A stretch of DNA of 64,000 bases, taken from positions 97,506 through 161,505 of the forward strand of contig WBMW01000427.1 of assembly GCA_013396635.1 (NCBI GenBank), read 5' to 3'. The stretch is from Penelope pileata (taxonomy: Eukaryota > Chordata > Aves > Galliformes > Cracidae). Shown piece by piece: positions 52,916 to 58,900 of this stretch. The notes beneath the pieces are model-generated. The model was not told the origin of the DNA. It made no database searches and worked only from the letters and a program-made list of their open reading frames with translations. Each line of letters begins with the position of its first letter. Positions within the stretch are counted from its first letter, which is position 1. The translations under genes and the position numbers were made by a program.

Positions 52916-55900
52916 TCTTTGTTTTGGTTTTTTAATTTTCTTTTTNNNNNNNNNNNNNNNNNNNNNNNNNNNNNNNAAAAAAAAAAAACAAGAAAAAAAG
53001 GTTCTGTCATTGCTGATTAAGTTACCTTTCTGTGCTGTGTTCCACCCCACCCCCCTTAATTGCTGCTTTCCTGCTCCTTTTCTCTGTATTATGCTAGCAG
53101 AATGATGGCGTTCATCTGTGTGAATGAGAAGGGAGGAAAAAAATTGTGTGGATTAAAGAAAAAATTCCACTTTTAATCGACCTGTTTTCTTCTTTCTACT
53201 TTAGTGAAAATGTTCATATGTCTGAAGAAAAGCAGAGGATCATGTTGTTAGAAAGAGTAAGTAGATTATTTGTAAGATTAAGCATTACAGCTAATAATTA
53301 TAAATATGTCAGTTGTGAACTCTGCTGCAACGCAGCGTCACCAAAGCTTAGAAACATAAGTCCGTGGAATGGTTTTTGGTTGTACTAATTTCAAATTGGT
53401 ATAACTGAAGCCGTTCAAAATAAGTATCGATGCACTGTATTTATACTGGGACTAGCTTAATGTTCATTGATACTTTACTATACTCATGTGGACTTCCGTA
53501 TAAATGCATCAGGTGTAATATGTCATCTTAGGAGTGACAGCTCATTAATCTAGGGAATTTGTGCCAGAAAAAAAAGTTTGCTTTTTCAAATCAAGGCATC
53601 AGGGCCAATTGGTCAGGAATCAAGACTGATTTACTTGTTTCTTTGGGAAATGAGTAACTTCTCTTTGATCATTTTAATTCTACTTGGGATGCATTACAGC
53701 CTTGACAGTATTGCTTCTCGGAATAGTGAAATAACACCTGTTGTGAATGTTCTTACAGTTCCAATATTCTGAAGTTACTGTCATGCCCTTACATTGTGTT
53801 TATTTAATGTGCAGACTAGGATTGTAAGCTTATACCTAGATGCCCCTGCCTCTCCGAAATATACATATATACATAGATATATATGAATTAATTTAATTTT
53901 CACTTCTGTCACAACTTTTGAGTGTAGCTTTCAGTGTACATTGAGTAGTGGAACCTTTTGATGAAATAAGTTTTTCTTATTGGTGAAAAGTTAAATCCTC
54001 TGTAGTTACACTGAAATCTTTCAGATTCTATTCATTTTAACAATCCAGTCATATTTAACTCCATTCTATTTGTCATTTTCTTTCCTTTTCAAAGTTGAAA
54101 CTTGAGTTTCAGTCTTCAGCTTTCAGCTTTTTAGGATACCTTAGGCTGAAGCCTGTGATCAGTGTGAAAACTTAGATGTTGAACTATGTAATGCAAGTGA
54201 TTGGATGTTCCTAACTAGGAGCACTTGCACGTTTGATTCTGTAATCTGCTTGCAAAGGGTTTATCATGGTTTGTAGCTAGCAGCTGCAAAATAGTAATAT
54301 ATTACATCTATTTTGCTGTTTTATCAGTGAAATGTTTTTCAAGTTAAGGAAAAAAACATGTAGTTTAAGCATAGTTTAGCACTTGGTGTTGTAGCAGTGG
54401 TAATTGCTGTCCTTTGAACTCTGTACAAGTCTTTGTTCAAAGTATGTTTTGATACTGTTTTAAAACTCAAACTATAGTAAATATGTGCATTGTACAAGTA
54501 CTCTGGCTCTGGTCATATCAACACTGTTTAAGTTGTTTATACTGTATAAGTTGTATTAATTAGCTAATCAGATAAGATTTTCTCTCAGACTTTGCAGTTG
54601 AAAGAAGAGGAGAATAAGAGATTAAATCAAAGATTGGTAAGTGTTCGTGCAATGCATGTTTGAAGTACCTTAAAAAGAAAAAAGATTACAAATGTTAAAT
54701 ACGTTAAAATCTAAAATTGTGTTTCTAATGCAAGTGGCAAATTGGTGATCTGATAACCTTTCAGAGTTACCTCTATTGAACAGTTTTCCTTTGTAAGGAA
54801 TGAATAGGTCTGGAGAGACTTCTTCCCAAAGAGCACAGGCCATCCAGACTTGATGTGGGAGGACTAAATTTCTGTGGCACTGTGGCTCAATTTTTCAAGA
54901 AGAGTAGTTTGAAAGCCGGTTTACAAGATTGCGTATATGCCTGCACATTAGACACAATTACGAGTGTTAGCAATAAGTTAGAGATTGTTTTTGGAAAATT
55001 CTTTTTTGAAGTTAGCATTTTGGAAGGTTTTTTAATTTTCAGAATATGGATGCAGCATATTAAAATCAGTGGGATAGTGTATGTACACAGATTCACTCTT
55101 ATATATGATTTACTTCATTATAGTCGATTTGTGTGTCAGTATTAGAGGAGTTTAAACAGATTTAAAATCTTAATATCGTATATATAGAAAATGAGAATTA
55201 TGCACAAAAACTTGCAGAATTAAGCCTTTTCTTTGTTTTAGTACATTTTACTACGTTTTTTTCCAGAGTCTTGCTCTATGTAGTACAGTAGACTTCTGAT
55301 TGTATGATGGTCCTCAGTAAAACCTTATACTGAGTTCAACATCTAGAGTTTAACTGCAGTAAACTTGTTTAACTTCGCTATGTTGCCCTCAGACTTCTTA
55401 GAATGCCAGCAGCATCTGTGTTAGAGTGCATAGCTACACTTCTGTATGCTCAGAACAAATCTTCAGTAACACTGACCTGGAAAACACTTTTCGTTATATG
55501 ATGAGGGAGGTATCAGCTATTTCATAATCAAAGGTAGTTGTTTTTTTTTTTTTTTTTAAAAAAAAAAAGCAAAATGACAGAAATGTTCACTGTTTTCTTG
55601 AGTGAACGTAAGATCTGCAAGACCAGACAAGGTTTGAAAACTATAATGAATCATTTCTCTTAACCATATTGTTATGTGCCATTTACATTTCATCATAGCT
55701 TGCCGATTTTCTTATAGCTTTTCTTTTCTTTTTAATAGATGTCCCAGAGCATGTCTTCAGTATCCTCAAGACATTCTGAAAAAATAGCAATTAGAGAGTA
55801 AGTATGTGTTTATTTCCCTATAAACAGATGACTGTGAGTCAGTAATATGTATGTAGTTAAAGAATGCCTCAATTCTTCTTTGTGATGAAAAGGTATATGG

Positions 55901-58900
55901 ATCATTTCTGCAGCTCCCGTGTCAGTTGTTGAACAATCTCAGTTCAACATAAATCAAATTTATAAAAGCCTTTTTGAATTTGCCGTATCAGTGGCTTTCT
56001 TGATTTCTCTGCCTTTCTTTACGTTATTCATATTCTTTACATTATTCATATTCATATTCAGTCTCCTCATGGAGTTTCTAGAATGCACTCACTGTTTTCT
56101 TTTAGGTTCCTTTTTGTTTAGCTATTATTGTGCTAAGGAAAGGTAGAAGGAATACTGTTCACCCTGTATGTGTAGTGCTCCATTGTGTTTCAATAGGCGT
56201 TGTACTTTTCTGAAATATTCAAAATTTTTGACTTGAGAGAATGAAATGAAATTAACTCAAATATTTTATTAGGTATTAGTGAACTGGTAATGTAGAGTTA
56301 ACAGGTAGAGTTGTTGCTGAGGAGTAGGGGGGAAAACTAGCAAAAGGCAAAAGCTACAGACAGCTGCTTGCGAGCAACTTTTCAGTCTGAGATGAAGTAA
56401 CATCAAAAATCTTTTTAGAAAGAAAAACAACAGTGATTATTCCTTTAATGTTTCTGATTTACACAAAATTGCATTTTTATTATAATAAGGCCAGTATGTG
56501 CAGAATCAGCCTTTCATTTGAGCATGTGAATATTATGGCAGATCTCTTGGTAGTCTCTGAGGAGAAAAATAATATGAAAGAAGAATTCACCTGTCCAAGA
56601 GAGATGTCTTTGTCTGAGTCATCGTAATCAATACAGGGAAAAAAGCTTGGAGTATTGCTTATTTAATCTGAAACTGCGCATTAAAGCATATGGGCTAGAT
56701 TGCTCTCTGGATTTACGTATTTATCCCCAAGTAGGTATCTGGACTCTCATTTTATGAAGAAGAGATTTCCCCTTTCTTTGCTAATTCCTCCCCCTTTGCT
56801 AAATAGTAGCAATATTTATTATTGGAGCGCTCTCATGGTTTAATGCTTAATTTGTAGCTATTTTAGGCTTCATTTCATTCATAGGTAATTAAATTGCTTC
56901 CAACCCATTTACACTGTGAAACAGAAATTGGAGTCAGAAAAAGTTCTCTGAATTCTGTTAGTGAAACTTGGCATAAGAATTTTGTGGCTTCTGGTGTCTG
57001 GAAGAAACAGATTTTTACGAACTTCTTTTGTATAGTCAGTCACTAGTGTATTACTTTCTTTGTAAACCTTTGATCAAAGTCGGATGAATATTTCATCCCT
57101 CCTCTGTGCTTAAAATGTTAAGATCGGATGTCTACATGAATGCTTTGCTGTACCTTTTTGATCCCATCAGCTACCATTTAAAACATCAAAAGGCTGTTTG
57201 TAAATACTGCAGTACAGTGATCACCTTCATTAGTACTGGTGAATAAAAACCGATATAAAACAGGGACCTTAGTATTCTGTTAGATATTCCTGTTCATATT
57301 TTAAAGCAAAACTTTCAGTTCTTTTGAAAAAAGATGGATGTAGAAAAACATTTCAAGAGCATCCTTTTTAAAAGGTAGAGTTTTTGTTGACTTCAGAAAA
57401 TGCAAAATGTGAATGAGTTGGCATAAGTTGAAAATTCTGTGCTGCTGTCTCAATGTCTCTGCGTCAAGTCTCATCTTGTGCAGTATGTGGAAATATATTT
57501 TGTGTAATTTATGTTGTCTTAAACTTTCATGCTGTTTTAGCTGAATTCCTTCATTTCTTTAGTTTTCAGGTTGGCGATTTGGTTCTCATAATCTTGGATG
57601 AAAGGCATGACAACTACGTATTATTTACTGTTAGTCCAACGTTGTATTTCTTGCACTCAGAATCTCTTGCTGCACTGGACCTCAAACCAGGTGAGTGTGG
57701 TAAGTGTCAGATTACTTTCAGTTATTATGTCTTCCTACAAATAACACTCTAAAATTTCTAACACATGGTAAATGATAATATAAGAATGTAAGTGGTGAAT
57801 ATAAAAGTCATATAATATAGATAACTGTTAGTTATCTTTGTAACTTCTGCTGTTTGACACTGAATGATTTTCAGCGTAAAACATACTAAATCTAGCTCCA
57901 AAATATAGAAAAACATATCTGTATCTTTAAAGTAAGCTGTAATAAATAAACAGCAATTTTATACATAGGCAGTATATGTAAACCTAGAATCATACAACAG
58001 CCCAGATTGGAAGGGACCTCAGAAGATCATCAGGTCCAACCTTTTCTGGGAGAATGGAGCCTGGATAAGATTATCTAGCGCCCTGTCCAATTGCATTGTG
58101 AAAACCTCCAATGATGGGAAATTCTTCCACATTCCTGATGATTCTAGTGATTGACTCTTCTCACTATAAAAAAATTTCATAAGTTTCAAAGCCTCTCTCA
58201 GTGCAGTTTGTACCTGTTGCACCTTGCCTTGCCCATGCACCTGCTTGTGAAGAGATCCTCTATTGGGTTTAAGCCCTTTAAGTACTGGAATACTGTCATG
58301 AGATCCTCCCAAGCCTTCTGTTCTCCAGGATGAAAGACCTGACTACTTCAGCCTTTCCTCATAGGGCAGGTTCCTCCAGCTGTTTGATCATCTGGGAAAA
58401 ACCTTCCTATAGCCACTTAGCTATTCAGTATCAACAATGATAATGTATAATTGTGTAGGTCTCAGACCTATTTTTACGTGGATTTATGTTTTCAGTGTCT
58501 TTTTTTTTTCTGGATGATGATGAAAGCAAACACAAATCTCGTTGTAACATTTCTTTCAAAACTATGCATGCTCAGTTCTTACTTTTAGTACCTGTCTTTG
58601 TGATGTTCTTTAAAGATTATCGTTGGATAAGATTTGTTCTCCCTCTACGTGGAATTTAGGAACTTACATGTCTGAAGTAATGAAATGCAAACTCTAGTGT
58701 GGGGGGATTTGCAAGCAACTTTTTTGGTGATAAAGTTTTTCCACCATATGAAGTTATGTTTAGCAGAACTCTTTATTCTTCACAGGGTAGTTTCTGTATG
58801 TTTTACTTTTGTTGCCACCAAAGTTGGTGGCGCATTTGCTTTTCTCCCCTTTAATCTTCGCGTTATTTGTTGGCTATTTTTGGCAGCTATGTAAACTTTG

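Noticed and set aside
58019..58333. Open frames on both strands in intron 20
   Set aside because: Inside the antisense CR1 fragment at 57987-58412.
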